Assembly (NCBI GenBank): GCA_914767715.1
Contig: OU612066.1
Span: 12,841,001 to 12,905,000, forward strand
DNA from: Membranipora membranacea
Lineage: Eukaryota; Bryozoa; Gymnolaemata; Cheilostomatida; Membraniporidae
Direction: 5' to 3'
DNA: 64,000 nucleotides
Below the pieces are notes generated by a model. It was not told the origin of the DNA and ran no database searches. It worked only from the letters and a program-made list of their open reading frames with translations. Position 1 is the stretch's first letter. The number at the start of each line of letters is the position of its first letter. The position numbers and the translations under genes are program-made. Positions 24,405 through 36,339 of the stretch are shown in pieces.

Positions 24405-24494
24405 TTTGAATGCTGCTAACCCCATTTGAATTTGATATGGCTGGGTGATCGCTTTACATTGACTGGCCCTTATATACCGGTCGAGCCACTTTAA
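24405..24494 (+). promoter_or_regulatory. TATA-containing promoter-like module, copy 2
   Basis: This is a near-identical direct copy of 20423-20512, with TATATA at 24471-24476. No convincing signal-peptide ORF follows within a few hundred bases, so the copy is either an orphan promoter or part of a dispersed repeat. Confidence 0.4.
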
Positions 24495-24913
24495 GAGTAC
24501 TAGTGCCAAAATTCATCTTGATTCACAGTTGAGTTCTGATAATTTTTGGTTGGTGATGGCACTACAGTTCATAAACCCTGAAAACCTTAATTTGTTGTTG
24601 TGTTTAATCCATGTATATTCAAAGGTTAGTTGAGGTGTTTCTCATAGGCAGTGGCTCTATCCAACTTACAGCAAATAATTAATTCCGACAATTACAGCTA
24701 CAATGATTAACTCCTAGCAAAGAATCTACAATACCTCAGACAGCCCAAATTTGATTTAATTGTGTGATAATCAAAATAAACCTGAATATTAAACACTCTT
24801 GGTAGCTAAAGACAATGCAGCCATATTTTACTATGTAACCTTTATCAACTCTGGCAATGGTGCAGCTCCTTTTAATACTCTAGTAAGTGGTTGACAGTAT
24901 AATTATGAAGGTA

Positions 24914-24987
24914 TATCATCATGTCGTATATGTTATATTGATGACTAGGATATCATCATGTCTTATATGTTATATTGATGACTAGGA
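24914..24987. repeat. 37-bp tandem duplication
   Basis: Two head-to-tail copies of a 37-bp unit starting tatcatcatgtc differ at one position by eye. It is a simple local duplication in non-coding sequence. Confidence 0.8.
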
Positions 24988-26524
24988 TACTCATGGACGG
25001 TATTAACTTTAGGACATCAGATTGTTGTTGTATTTCAGGAACCAAGCTATTGTACACACTCCACTAGACCAAAGAGTTTAAATCACTTTCGTTTGTTTCT
25101 TCTATAGTCTAATTTGAGAGGTAAAGAAAATTTTAGACCAAGGATGAAGGGTCACACAACATACTGAAGGTCTTTGGTTCACCTGCAAGTGACATTAATG
25201 CTTCATCCCGTTTGGCTGCAACTTCTCAGTATAGAGGGGTGCAGCCAACACCCTAAACTTTGAGCTTCATTTATTTGGAAATTTCTGTTATGTTTTGTGA
25301 AGATGAGACAAGCCGCATCGTTTGAATTTTGTTGACTCTTCTGTTATATTATTTTATCAGGATTAAAAGAACGCATAGTAACATGTTACATAATATGTTT
25401 TCTTTTATTAAAATAAGATAAAAGTGTAAGCTCTCATATACAAAGTATAGAAAGAGATGATGTTAAACTTTAAAAATACACTCTCAACAATTATTTCCGA
25501 GCCGAAGAGATGTAATTATATAATGAGAGAGAAAACTTAACTTATACACAAAACTTATCCCTGTGACCATATAGACAACATAAATTTACCTGCAGCGAAT
25601 GTTGGATGATTTAAAACATACCAGGTATCCAGTAGTGCCAACCTGTAAATAAACAAGAACAGTGTTATGTGATCACACGTACATGCAGATACTGGCATAT
25701 GAGGGTCGAATAAACAACTAATGACTCAGAGGTAAATCATTTTCTGATAGTTGTAGCTACTACCTCTACGAGTGTGTGTGTGGTTTTTGTTTTCATTATC
25801 AATTGGACTGATCAATTGAAGACGTAGTGGGTTAAAGGCCAGCTAAGGTTATTCGGACTTCTGTGCCTAAATGAGTTGCAGAACATGAAAGTTATGTGGG
25901 TAAGGAGTTTGTATCTACGGTAAGAAATCTTGTTGTGGTTCATCAGCTCACAGTTGCCTCCTCAAAAAGATTACGTCAAGCTGCCAAGGACCCAAAATGT
26001 GAGCAAAAGACAGTCACAAACACAGGGGGAAAATTGGTACAAACACAGAGCACAAAAGCAAAACCAACAGCCGTTGGTGTACATAAGGATATGACTAGAA
26101 AATCAGAAAAAAAACAAAACTTCCACTGCGGGACAATCTTAAGCCATTTAGGATATATATATATGACACTAGTTGCCTTCCAGGGTTGGAATAATATCAA
26201 TTAAGTCAATGTATTGATATATTTTTTTTGCCAATGAAAGAGGGTTTAATCCCATCAGACTGTTCTTTTAACTTCTGTTTGTTGGAAGGGAAGTTAAAAT
26301 ATTAGGGTTATTATATTGGTCTTTTCAGAACCTTAGCTTATAGATAATGAGTAACATTTGGTAAGGAAATTCTCCGTCCAAGGTGTGATGGTTATCTAAG
26401 TTATAAACCCCATGGTTTCTGTGAGAGTCTCAATATAATCTTATCTTATCTAAGTCAAAGTCAAGATACAAGTCGGGTTGTTTAAAGTAATGTACTTTTG
26501 TTACCTCGGTTAATTTGTACTTAC
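24988..26524. other. Non-coding stretch downstream of the LDLa gene remnant
   Basis: No supported gene is seen. A 102-codon plus-strand frame at 25896-26204 lacks an ATG start and any domain. A 53-nt minus-strand segment (25590-25642) has splice-like borders but puts a stop in the LDLa reading frame. Confidence 0.4.
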
Positions 26525-28404
26525 ATTCTTGTTCATCCTCCCCACCATCACAGTCTGTCTGTTTGTCACATCTCCATTTATCTGGGATACACTTAGCAGC
26601 AAATGAGTTCTCAGGATTTTCTCCATCATACTTAAGTGGACAAGTAGAACTCATCATCCTCACAATTTTCTGAGCCATTGTTGTTGAGTTGTTCATAGAT
26701 GGAAGATATATTGTCTGCAAATAAAACAACATCTTGATTAGTGTTTACTTTACTGTTCAGTGTAACTTCTGTTACAAACAAACTTCAAAAGGCAATTATA
26801 CGTATATTTGTTGGTTTAGATTTGTTAAAGTTTTCCTTGTGAATGAAAAACTTACCGCTGGAGTCAGTAGCAATATATGTACTGTTTGCCTCAGGTAAAC
26901 AGTCAAGTTCATCTTCCTTTGCCATGCCGCAATCACTTATTCCGTCACACACCCATCTACTGGGGATACACACTCCACTATTACACTGGAATTCCCCATT
27001 TTGACAATATGATCCCTCATCAACAGTCCCATCTGCAAAAATATCAAGTGATTGAATAAAAAGTTTTTATTACGTCCTCAATAAATATCAAAATCTGACA
27101 TAATACATTTTATATTATACTTTGTTGCCTAGCTTGTCTGAGTTACACATTAGGTTATCTAATAAATTTTTGCTAAAAAACGCACAAGGCAATTGAGGTT
27201 AAAGCTATAGTTGCGCCTCCCCATATTTGGTATCACTTAGAAGGTCTCCGACTTATTAAGAGCATCATGGCAACCTCTTAGGTAGCCTCATGGACAGAAT
27301 TTTTCTTAAAAACTAAGGTGGTCTCCTCTTTAAAATAAAAATAAATATGTATGAAATAAATTCAGACTGTGGTGCCTTGATGTTGGGAAAAATCTTTGAA
27401 AACATGATAATTTGCCATTTGTGATTTGCCATAAGTTTTTACCCGATCTTTGAAGGTTAAACAAAAAGACAAACCGGACAACTGACCTTGACATCATGAG
27501 TTGCTGGTTGTTACTCCAAAAGAAAGAATGTATAAATACGAATCATTAGTTCGACCATATTTTTTATTTAAATAAATATAGTACATTTCGAGGAAGCATT
27601 CCTAAATTCTAACGTGGGACCTTCATCATCACAAAATCACATCAACGTTTCCCTTCAGCATACAAAACACAATTTGAAAGTCACTCAATTTTTTAGAGCT
27701 CGATACCCAAAGGTTAAATGAAGGGTGTCTACATGAAGAATACAAATATTTATTAATTTCACCTTCTTGTCTAATAACTTACAGTCACACACCAATTCAT
27801 CTTCGCCATCTTCACAATCATTCATATTATCGCACAATGAATGGTACGGAATGCACCCTCTGTTAGAACATGTGTATTCATCACATCCCACTATGTATAA
27901 AAGAGGAAACATTATGTCATTATGGTTTCTCTAAACCCATGTATATATTTAGAATGTGTAGGCCTACATCACGCCAGAGCATCATAAATTGGTAATTTGA
28001 ATAAAACGAGAATTCATTTCCAACCTCAAACACTCAATGTGAATGGATCGAGGAAGGTGCATATACATTAAACTTATATGTTGAAGCTTCAACTGGATTC
28101 ATTGGACTGAAGGAAAAAGTAAATGTGTACATGCTGTCAGCAAAATGTTTTATGTGTCATTTAATTACAAGAAAATAGTTGTGATGATAAACGACTAGTG
28201 ATAACATTATCATACGCAGCCTTTTCTGTCGTCATGACATGCAGTTGAAACTATGCATTTTAGTTTGTTTCTTACTTTCAGTAGTTGTTGAAGCTGTTGA
28301 TGTAGACTCTGTTGATGTTGAAGATGACATGAAAAATGCTCCACTCATTGTTAGTTCGATGAATGATATCTCAGTAGGTGTTACGTCAGTTGTAGATTCT
28401 ATCT
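26525..28404 (-). pseudogene. LDL-receptor class A repeat gene fragment with frameshift (unit I)
   Basis: Four minus-strand exons share phase 1 at every junction. They are 28404-28276 (Ser/Thr-rich, mucin-like linker), 27890-27783 (LDLa with CDEYTCSNRGC and the acidic DGEDE), 27032-26856 (LDLa with [10 protein letters not shown]) and 26714-26525 (LDLa with CIPDKWRCDK and DGGEDEQEC). Each LDLa module has six Cys and the acidic Ca2+-binding cluster. The third LDLa exon contains one extra T (plus strand 26642-26643) between DEFY and CPLK, so its two halves lie in different frames; this breaks the protein unless it is a sequencing error. LDLa modules bind ligands on secreted or membrane receptors. 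No signal peptide, first exon or membrane anchor is identified, so the parent protein is unknown. Confidence 0.7.
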
Positions 28405-28911
28405 CTGAGAATGGAGAAGGATCTGTCATGATATGAAATTTTATGACTGATAGAATGAATATATATATAAGTTTAGGCCCCATATATATGAATCAGTTTT
28501 ATTTGGAGATCAATTCAGTTGGACACATGAAACCATGCTCAAACAAAACTGAATTTAAAAAAAATCAAGCTAATTTGCTAAACATATTATTGTATACAAG
28601 GGCTGATCTATTGAAAGTTTGTTTGTCTGTTATGAAGTGGTGGTGGCAGGGGTGATTGTCGTAGAGTGATTGAGTTTATTGACTTGTAAAATGTAGTTGA
28701 TAATAAAAACACCCAAATACTATATGAAACGGACTGCCTTCAATTGAGCATTGTTTTTCCAAACAATAGCAATATTGTTAAGGTTTCCAGTGGAAAACAC
28801 AGTGAAAGATGGGTTATCCTGCACTGCATTAAGAACAACTAATGGGTATGGTTAATTTTGCTTTCTTTAAAGGCAGCAATTAGTCACAACTTTTAGAATA
28901 TGACCCACTTA

Positions 28912-30085
28912 CGCTGACTTGAAATCTCAAAAATTATACCAAGGGTGAGTATCATGGTTTTTTTTCGCCAAGGACACAAAATAGATTCGCTTCAAACCAG
29001 CCTCATAAAGAGGAGCAACTCCTGCTTGTCTCAAATCTGAAATCCGTTTGGCTCTGTGGGTCTTTGTTCTCCGTCAGCGGTCGTTTTAATGAGGCTCACT
29101 TTTGCTCTAAGAAAACATGCCAAACGGCAGCATTGAAAAATTAAATATCTTCCGGATTCTCATCAAACTCCGACCAGTTCAAGCTCTTATTGGCCTTATT
29201 CAAAATCCAGAATATGGAGATCCTCGGATAATCTGGTGGGTAATTACGCTGACTTGAAATCTCAAAAATTATACCAAGGGTGGGTATCAGGGTTTTTTTT
29301 TGCCAAGGACAAAAAATAGATTCGCTTCAAACCAACCTCATAAAGAGGAACAACTCCTGCTCGTCTCAAATCTGAACTCCGTTTGGCGCTGTGGGTTTTC
29401 GTTCTCCGTCAGCGTTCGTTTTAACGAGGCTCACTTTTGCTCTAAAAAAGATGGAGGTCCTCGGATAATCTGGTGGGTAATTACGCTGACTTGATATCTC
29501 AAAAATTTTACCAAGGTTGGGTATCATGGTTTTTTTTCCCCAAGGACAAAAAAGAGATAAACTTCAAACCTACCTCATAAAGAGGAGCAACTCCTGCTCG
29601 TCTCAAATCTGAAATCCGTTTGGCTCTGTGGGTCTTTGTTCTCCGTCAGCTTTTGTTTTAACGAGGCTCACTTTTGCTCTAAAAAAACATGCCAAACAGC
29701 AGCATTGAAAAATTAAATCTCGGTCGGATTCTTATCAAACTCCGACCAGTTCAAGCTTTTATTGGCCTTATTCAAAATCCAGAATATGGAGACCCTCGGA
29801 TAATCTGGTGGGTAATTACGCCGACGTGAAATCTCAAAAATTATACCAAGGGTGGGTATCATGGTTTTTTTTCGCCAAGGACAAAAATTTGATTCGCTTC
29901 AAACCAACCTCATAAAGAGGAGCAACTCCTGTTCGTCTCAAATCCGAAATCCGTTTGGCTCTGTGGGTCTTTGTTCTCCGTCAGCGTTCGTTTTAACGAG
30001 GCTCACTTTTGCTCTAAAAAAACATGCCAAATGGCATCATTGAAAAATTAAATCTCTGTCGGATTCTTATCAAACTCCGACAGAT
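28912..30085. repeat. ~335-bp tandem repeat array (unit I)
   Basis: Four head-to-tail monomers begin at 28912, 29247, 29484 and 29819, each opening with cgctgacttgaaatctc or a variant. Lengths run 335, 237, 335 and a truncated last unit. The second lacks ~98 bp. A poly-T tract follows the opening in each monomer. The array ends ~210 bp before the type 1 start and recurs in unit II. Confidence 0.85.
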
Positions 30086-30297
30086 TCTTTGCAAGGCCAT
30101 GCTAGATAAAAGGTCATTCCAACTCTACACACCCATAGGTGAAATATAGACGTTTCCTGCATCCAGTAGTTGGATATGTATGAATGACCATTTTATCGAC
30201 ATTAATTTCCATTCTTGTTATTCTGTAGATTCCATAGTGATGTTGTAAGAGCTGAACAAATATAACCTTAACCCGCTGCTCATCTAAGCCCTGCAAC
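30086..30297 (+). promoter_or_regulatory. Immediate 5' flank of type 1 copy C
   Basis: This ~210 bp between the repeat array and the ATG is nearly identical upstream of copy D (47941-48150), so it must contain any proximal type 1 promoter and 5' UTR. No TATA box or known motif stands out. The start context is gcaacATGG. Confidence 0.4.
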
Positions 30298-33200
30298 ATG
30301 GCTTTCAACGCTCATTCAGGTAAAGTTTTCTATGAAAGTGTTCTTTGTGAATCTCTCACGTATAAGATTCATGTCAGGTTTCCAAGTACCTAGCAACGCA
30401 TTGTGTTATTAGGCCTACTCTCCTTGAGGTTGACTATATGATTTTTGCCAATTTACATAGTTCTAAAATGTAATTCAGCGAAGAATCAGAAAACTCTAGC
30501 TCTAGCGACTGTATGTTTTATTAAAAAATTATCAACGAAGCAGTATGAACATATCAAAGAGTCTAGTGCTTCTTCCATACTGACAATGGTAGCAAAAATG
30601 TGCATTGTATTGAGAGCTGTTGTGCAAAGTATAATCCAGGAACATTATGAAAGTTGTTGCTTACTGTAATCAAAAATCAATATATCATTAATTACTAATT
30701 TTGTTTTATTCTTTATTTGTAGCTGTGTACAGATTTACAGTTCTCTTCTTTAACTGTCTGCTGACTTTTGGGACTTACTTCTGTTTTGACATGCCCAGTG
30801 TTCTTCAGACTCACTTCACTTGTGTAAGTTTCTCATATCTGGTAAAATTCCCTTTGAATATTGATTCGATGTTTTGAAGCCTTCAAAGCCTTCTGAGCAA
30901 TCCCGAATGTTTTAGGCAATCATTCATTACATCTGGAAATATATGTATACAATGTGTACTTTTATTGCCTTGAACATCATCGTTCTGAATTTCTACACTC
31001 TAAAGGACCTTCAGTAAGGAAGCAGCTCGAGGAGTGATTCTGTGAGTGTCCAACTTGAGCCCTGAAAAGGTCAATCTTTGACAACAGAATAACTAGCCAT
31101 TTGAATAAGGAATTTCTAATATATGATGCATGTATTTATCGGAGGGGAATTTCTCTTTCATGCTGCATAAATGTCTTATAAACTTTTGAGATTCTTTCAA
31201 TGTGGCATATGTATAAACTGCTTTGATGGCTCAAAATATTTCATTGCTGCTACTTTCTTTAGGAGCTTTCTAATTAACATTCTGCGTCATAGGGACCAGA
31301 CTTAATAGTCGGTATTTCACAATGGTAAATGGGAAGGTCAGTGAAGGGATTGAAAGGATAATGGTTGGAGTAAAGTGTCAGTCTTGACATTATGAGGGGA
31401 AGGGTGGATTTTCGGAATGGAAGGGATGCGGTTTTTCGTGACATGACCACCACATTTTCAGTCTAGCTCTGATTGCGCTGTTCAATATATTTAGGTCTTA
31501 CAATATTGAAACATCTGATCAATTCATAACCTCTTAAGACTTTCTTTGATTACTACTTGCTGATTGCTCCATGTTTGTTTTCCTGGATGTCACATGTCCC
31601 GACACTAATGGTACAACATCAGACACCACTACAATGTCGGCCAGCTCTAACGACAGCACTATGTGTGGAGGAGATTGTCTAGGCATGTCAGACAGTCAGT
31701 ATAGTCTTCTCTACGCCATATATGCCTGGACTAATGCGGTGGTTGTTATTGGTGCAGGTGTACTCATCGATAAGCTCGGCATCAGAGGTAAGCTTGCTAT
31801 GCACTACAAAATTGAAGTTAACATTCCTCTGCATAGTCATTGCTCAGATTGCAGATGGTCAACTACATCGCTTAACTTATGAGATTCCTAAACAAATTCC
31901 ATAATACACTCATATCTTTCGAAGACACAAATCCCATAGCTAGAACGTCAAAGTACAGTACTGTATTTTTGTTTGTAGTTGGGCTGTTTTTATTTTCCTC
32001 GCTGTGCTTGGTTGGATCTATATTATTCGCTGTCGGTGCTCTATTCAAAGGATCAGCAGCTCTTTTACCAGTTATGCTGTTAGGACGTCTCTTGTTCGGG
32101 TCTGGTAACGGCTAACTCACAAGTAAGTTATGTTAAGATATACCTAGAAATGAGATACATTGAACTTTTTAATGTTCTGAGGCGGGATTTCAAGTTTTAA
32201 GGCTTCAAGGGTAGCTGTTTTTAGTTGGAACTTGTTGCAATATGTAATAAAATGACCCTAGCACTCAGTATTCTAAGTACTTTTCAAAATTGAAGTAAGA
32301 AAAAGCAAATACCATCATAAAAAAACTGTGAATAAGAAAAATGTGGTGAATTTTCACCATTCACTCATTAGCAGATTAACAGAACATGCCTGACTTGCCA
32401 CTAAATCAGATTAATGTAATTGCTAAATCACTCTTTTTGCATACCCTACAGCTAAGTCCAATAATGACAGCAAGCATCAAGCTACAAATTCAACAAGATA
32501 TGTACATCTTGTAACGAGTGAATTTATTATTGTTTTTAGTTGTGCAGAATAAACTTACAGCGTTTTGGTTCAAGGACAAAGATCTATTATTTCACATCTG
32601 ATATCTGAGTTTGGCACTCTTGCATCTTTCAATGACGATTACCATTTGATTTTTTTAGGCTGCATCCTTGTTGGAATCGGGTTTGCATCAGCGATTGTTG
32701 TATCAATACTGGATAAAGCTGGGGCTGAACAACTCGGACAATCTGATGCCATCAAAGAACAATCAAAGCGAGTGGTGAGTCACACCTACTTTATATTTGT
32801 AGTCACAAAGGTAATATGACATTAAGGGTGTCATCTCTGCTGTTTATATGTGGAGCTCATATACTTATTTCATTATTTTCCAACCTGGTTTCGATCATTG
32901 CTCTGTTGATAGATTATATCAGTGGGAGCAATTAACATTGAACATTAAAAATCGTAATTTGAATTAGTTCATGCGGAAATATGTATTTGTGAAGTATTGA
33001 CATGCTGGTCCTATTCAACTTCTATTCTGGAGCAGACTACAGGCTTCCTAGTAGATGCTCAATAAAAGTTTGAGTACTTGGGTAGTTTAAGTTCTCAATC
33101 GGTTCCGGGGTTACTGGTAGTAGCATTTCATCTTCAAAATGGTTGATAATGAAACCCCACTTTCAGTAATCTTGGCACAGTTTGAGCACTTAAACTAGGT

Positions 33201-34017
33201 ACTTTAAACATACTAGGAGGTCTTACAACTCCCTGAGGTCTGTAAATTAGGCAACTTTGCGACTAGGAGTGTGAGCTTTGGCTTGCTTTTTCAACATCAA
33301 GTGATCAGATAGAGATTTTGGCCGTTATCCATTATAAGACAGCTATTAAATTTGTTTCAACAAACATCTACTAGGTCTTACAATTAGCATAATTTGTTAC
33401 AGAGAATAAGAGATGTCAAAGACTTCACATTGAGCTTCTGGCTGCTCAGTCTCACTATTGTATTCTTCTATAATGGAGTGTTCCCATTCGTCGCTGATGC
33501 CAGGTTAGTGTAATTCAAATAAAGGTCTATTTGACAAAGCGAAAATGTAGAGGGCCCGACAGGATTTAATTGTTAAATGGTCCTGAGGTGATACAATGGC
33601 TCATTTCATTTGTGGCTAAAAACTCAGTAGTTTCAGCGGTATTGACTTTGAGATAATCAGGAAGGTTGTTTAAGACCGGATTTTGCAATTAAGTTGTCAT
33701 GTTGTCTTGAATAAATCTTAAATTTTCAGAACGTGTTTTTGAAGTCATGACCTTGAATTGACATGTGACTAATTGCTCTATCAGATGTTATCTATTTGCA
33801 GTAAATTCATCAGTACAAAATACCAGTTCTCAAATGATAAGACACCTTCATACATAGCTGGAGCAGTGTATGATTGTAGTATGCTGTTGTCTCCATTCCT
33901 CGTTGGTGCTATTGTAAGTAAACGCATTTCTAAAATATTTCGCATACTGATCGAATATGAGAAAATTTTTCATGTAGGTATGTCAAAGACTCATTATTGA
34001 AATGGTATCTTCAACTT

Positions 34018-34052
34018 ATATTCAATAATATACCTGGTATATTATTGAATAT
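34018..34052. repeat. Perfect palindrome in type 1 intron 8 (copy C)
   Basis: Same 17-bp-arm palindrome as in copies A and D, at the same intronic position. Confidence 0.75.
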
Positions 34053-34597
34053 TCTGAAAAAGCTTTAGTAGGACAAAAGTTGCCATACTTATACCTTGTA
34101 TGGTAAGATTGATACTGTTTCTTATTGCAGGATATCGTGGGGAAAAGAGGCTATCTTGCATTACTCTGTGCCACATTGACTATTCCAGTGTTCGGTATAC
34201 TGGCATTCACATCATGGTATCCACTTATCGCTACACTTTAGTTGGGAATTACCTACTCCTTTGCAGCTGTAAGTTTTCTCATTGTCATTCCAATATCTGT
34301 GATAACCAAACAGACTTCACTTACTGAATGTAATTGGTGGCTTCAGACTTACTTTTCTGATATCTGCAGCTTTTGGATTAGATTAGATTTTCTTAGATTG
34401 CAGAGGTTTCTGAATATCTTTTTTTTGCAAAAACCATGAAATAAGTAGATAATAGATTGACCTGCGTCTGAAATCCTCAATTATAACACTGCATATCATA
34501 GTATATATTTAGCAGACTGAGCTGAAGGCCTGTCTATGTCTATGCTGTCTATGTCTATGTTGTGACGTCTTGAGGTTGGCCTTATTATGTTATTGTG

Positions 34598-34963
34598 ATT
34601 GTATTGCAAGAGCAAATGAGCAGATCCTTGGCTATCAAGCGAAAGGTCTCGGGTTCGATTCCCGCTCTCGTCTCTAGGGATTTACCCCGGCTTCTTCCTA
34701 CCCATAAATCACAAAAACTCAGAACAACTGCAACCAACAACTCTCACAAATCACACATATCTCAATCTCAGACACCTCTCATAATCACAACACAGACTGA
34801 TGGTACATACTCATCCTTCTAACATCAAGGATATGTTCTATCAGTATTAATCAAAATTGCCCATGGGTCTTTGAGCACCATAGGTGTCAATCGCCTGTTC
34901 TCTGGAGAGTACGGTCTCATACCACTACCCTCCCCCCACATAAGACAAGACGTTGTATTGCAC
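34598..34963 (+). mobile_element. tRNA-related SINE-like insertion, B-box retained (copy C)
   Basis: Element 34610-34951 lies between attgtattgcaa and its mutated partner gttgtattgcac. It contains gggttcgattccc, a textbook RNA polymerase III B-box / T-arm, with flanking bases that can pair as an acceptor stem (caagagc with gctctcg, one mismatch). Copies A and D share a deletion that removes this motif, so C preserves the ancestral state of the insertion. Confidence 0.7.
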
Positions 34964-35274
34964 ATTCTGCTGTTGAGCAAATTTTAGCTGGTGTCTTAAT
35001 AAAAGACTCCGTTCATTTCTTTTCAGTCATCTACTTGGCCATCCATTCCACTTGTTGTGAAGGATTCTGTAGTCGGCACAGCTATGGGTATAACTACTTC
35101 CATGCAGATGATTGGAATTGGCCTGTGTAATGTTATCGTTGGTGCTCTTCTAGGAGACGATAAGGGGTAAGCAAAAACAAGACTCCATGTATAAACTTGT
35201 CATTGCATTTCAAAGTGTTGTTTGAGAATTGATATATAACTATAATCCTGACACGCCAATGAATAGCAGTAAGT

Positions 35275-35560
35275 AATGATAAAAATCCAATAAACTTATG
35301 CTTAAATATCATCAAATTAATGATTGAATATTAATAATTAAATACTAAATATTAATAATTAATAATTTTTTTGTTAATAATTATTGATTAATATTTATAT
35401 TAATTAATTTTGGTTAAAAATTATTGATGACTATTATTAATGATTAATATATTATTGATATATAAGATGAATATTAATATTAATTAATGATCAAATTACA
35501 ATATTTAATGTCATCGAAAATTAACTATTTATTTTAGTTGGTCAAAGCCCTGAATATATT
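35275..35560. repeat. AT-rich low-complexity block at the type 1/type 2 junction
   Basis: This is the same attaat-rich tract as 14330-14620. Type 1 intron 10 sequence runs up to ~35273 and type 2 intron 7 sequence begins at ~35275, with about one base of overlap at the join. Confidence 0.7.
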
Positions 35561-35926
35561 ACTGTTATTTTTATAAAAGATGAACACTGGTACCCTTTAA
35601 AGTGACAGTGCTATTAGAAAAGTGGATATATACCCAGTAAATCAAATATTGTGAGTTCATAGGGCAAATAAAAATGATAGAAACATGAAAATTGTGGAAA
35701 ATAGCATTTTAATTTTTTTAAAATATTTTAGCAAAGATCATAGTGAATCATAGTGGTCAGGGGGAGGCAATTAATCATTATGATCCACTATGATCCCAAT
35801 TTTCAGACTTTGCAGCAGTTTTACTGCAACTAGGATCACAGGCTGTTTTATTTCACATGCCCCAATGACTTTTCAGCCTGAGATCTTTAAAACCATACCA
35901 AACATGGCCTAGTAGGACTGTCACTT

Positions 35927-36082
35927 GAAGATACGGAACATTTAATTTTCGATCCTTCAGACTATTCAAACACATCTGTTGTCACTGTTTTTAACTCTCT
36001 GCCAGGATTTATTAGATCATCAAATACTCTATATCAACTTTTAAAAGACAACTTATCATTTATCTCTCCAAATTACTATTAG
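35927..36082 (+). mobile_element. 3' tail of a non-LTR retrotransposon ORF (copy C)
   Basis: This is the duplicate of the fragment at 15001-15156, with the same FNSLPGFIR-type tail and TAG stop at 36080-36082, carried along with the type 2 intron. Confidence 0.45.
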
Positions 36083-36339
36083 CTTAATTCACATATCTTT
36101 ACAAATTTCTTTTTTTTCCTTTTTTCTCTTGGCACATAACGAAAAGCATTTTTTCTTTCTTAAAAATGATTGTGATGCCAATAAAAGTATTATAAAAAAA
36201 CCTATCATTAAAGTTACTATATAAACTTGAAGTCTTTAGATTCCAATGGTAGATAGTAATATCCAACTGAATATATAGTACCTTAAGTCAAGTCAAAGAG
36301 CAGTTTCCATCGATTTATCAGGTGTCTTGTATTTTGCAG

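Larger units (their letters stand above)
1..30297 (+). repeat. Higher-order duplication unit I (type 1 + type 2 + linker)
   Basis: This unit holds copy A, copy B and the linker block with the apple/PAN, fucolectin-like and LDLa pieces and the 335-bp repeat array. The same order restarts at 30298 and 48151 with near-identical introns as well as exons, so this is a segmental duplication and not just a gene family. The window opens one base before copy A's ATG, so its upstream flank is not visible. Confidence 0.85.
30298..35166 (+). pseudogene. Copy C, 5' part: type 1 MFSD1-like exons 1-10, disabled
   Basis: Exons: 30298-30319, 30723-30823, 31586-31787, 31979-32122, 32540-32580 (truncated), 32659-32774, 33403-33503, 33802-33913, 34131-34268 and 35027-35166. 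Four independent lesions are visible. The exon 3 acceptor reads cctg|gatg where A and D have ccag|gatg. TAA at 32113-32115 in exon 4 is shared with copy D. A 289-bp deletion relative to D removes most of exon 5 and its donor (junction at 32580/32581). TAG at 34239-34241 in exon 9 replaces a Trp. Exons 11-13 are absent because the locus switches to type 2 sequence in the following intron. Surviving segments still read as an MFSD1-like carrier. Confidence 0.88.

Noticed and set aside
25590-25642. 53-nt minus-strand segment with acceptor and donor look-alikes, a possible further exon of the LDLa gene
   Set aside because: Joining it in the phase set by the LDLa exons gives a stop, and it encodes no recognisable motif.
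25896-26204. 102-codon plus-strand frame, basic and Lys/Thr-rich
   Set aside because: It has no ATG start, no domain, and an overlapping minus-strand frame of similar length. Not distinguishable from chance.
34610-34680. Possible functional tRNA gene around the gggttcgattccc B-box
   Set aside because: The anticodon arm and D arm do not fold well, the acceptor stem is mismatched, and the element is bounded by target duplications with a non-tRNA body. It is a SINE head, not a tRNA gene.
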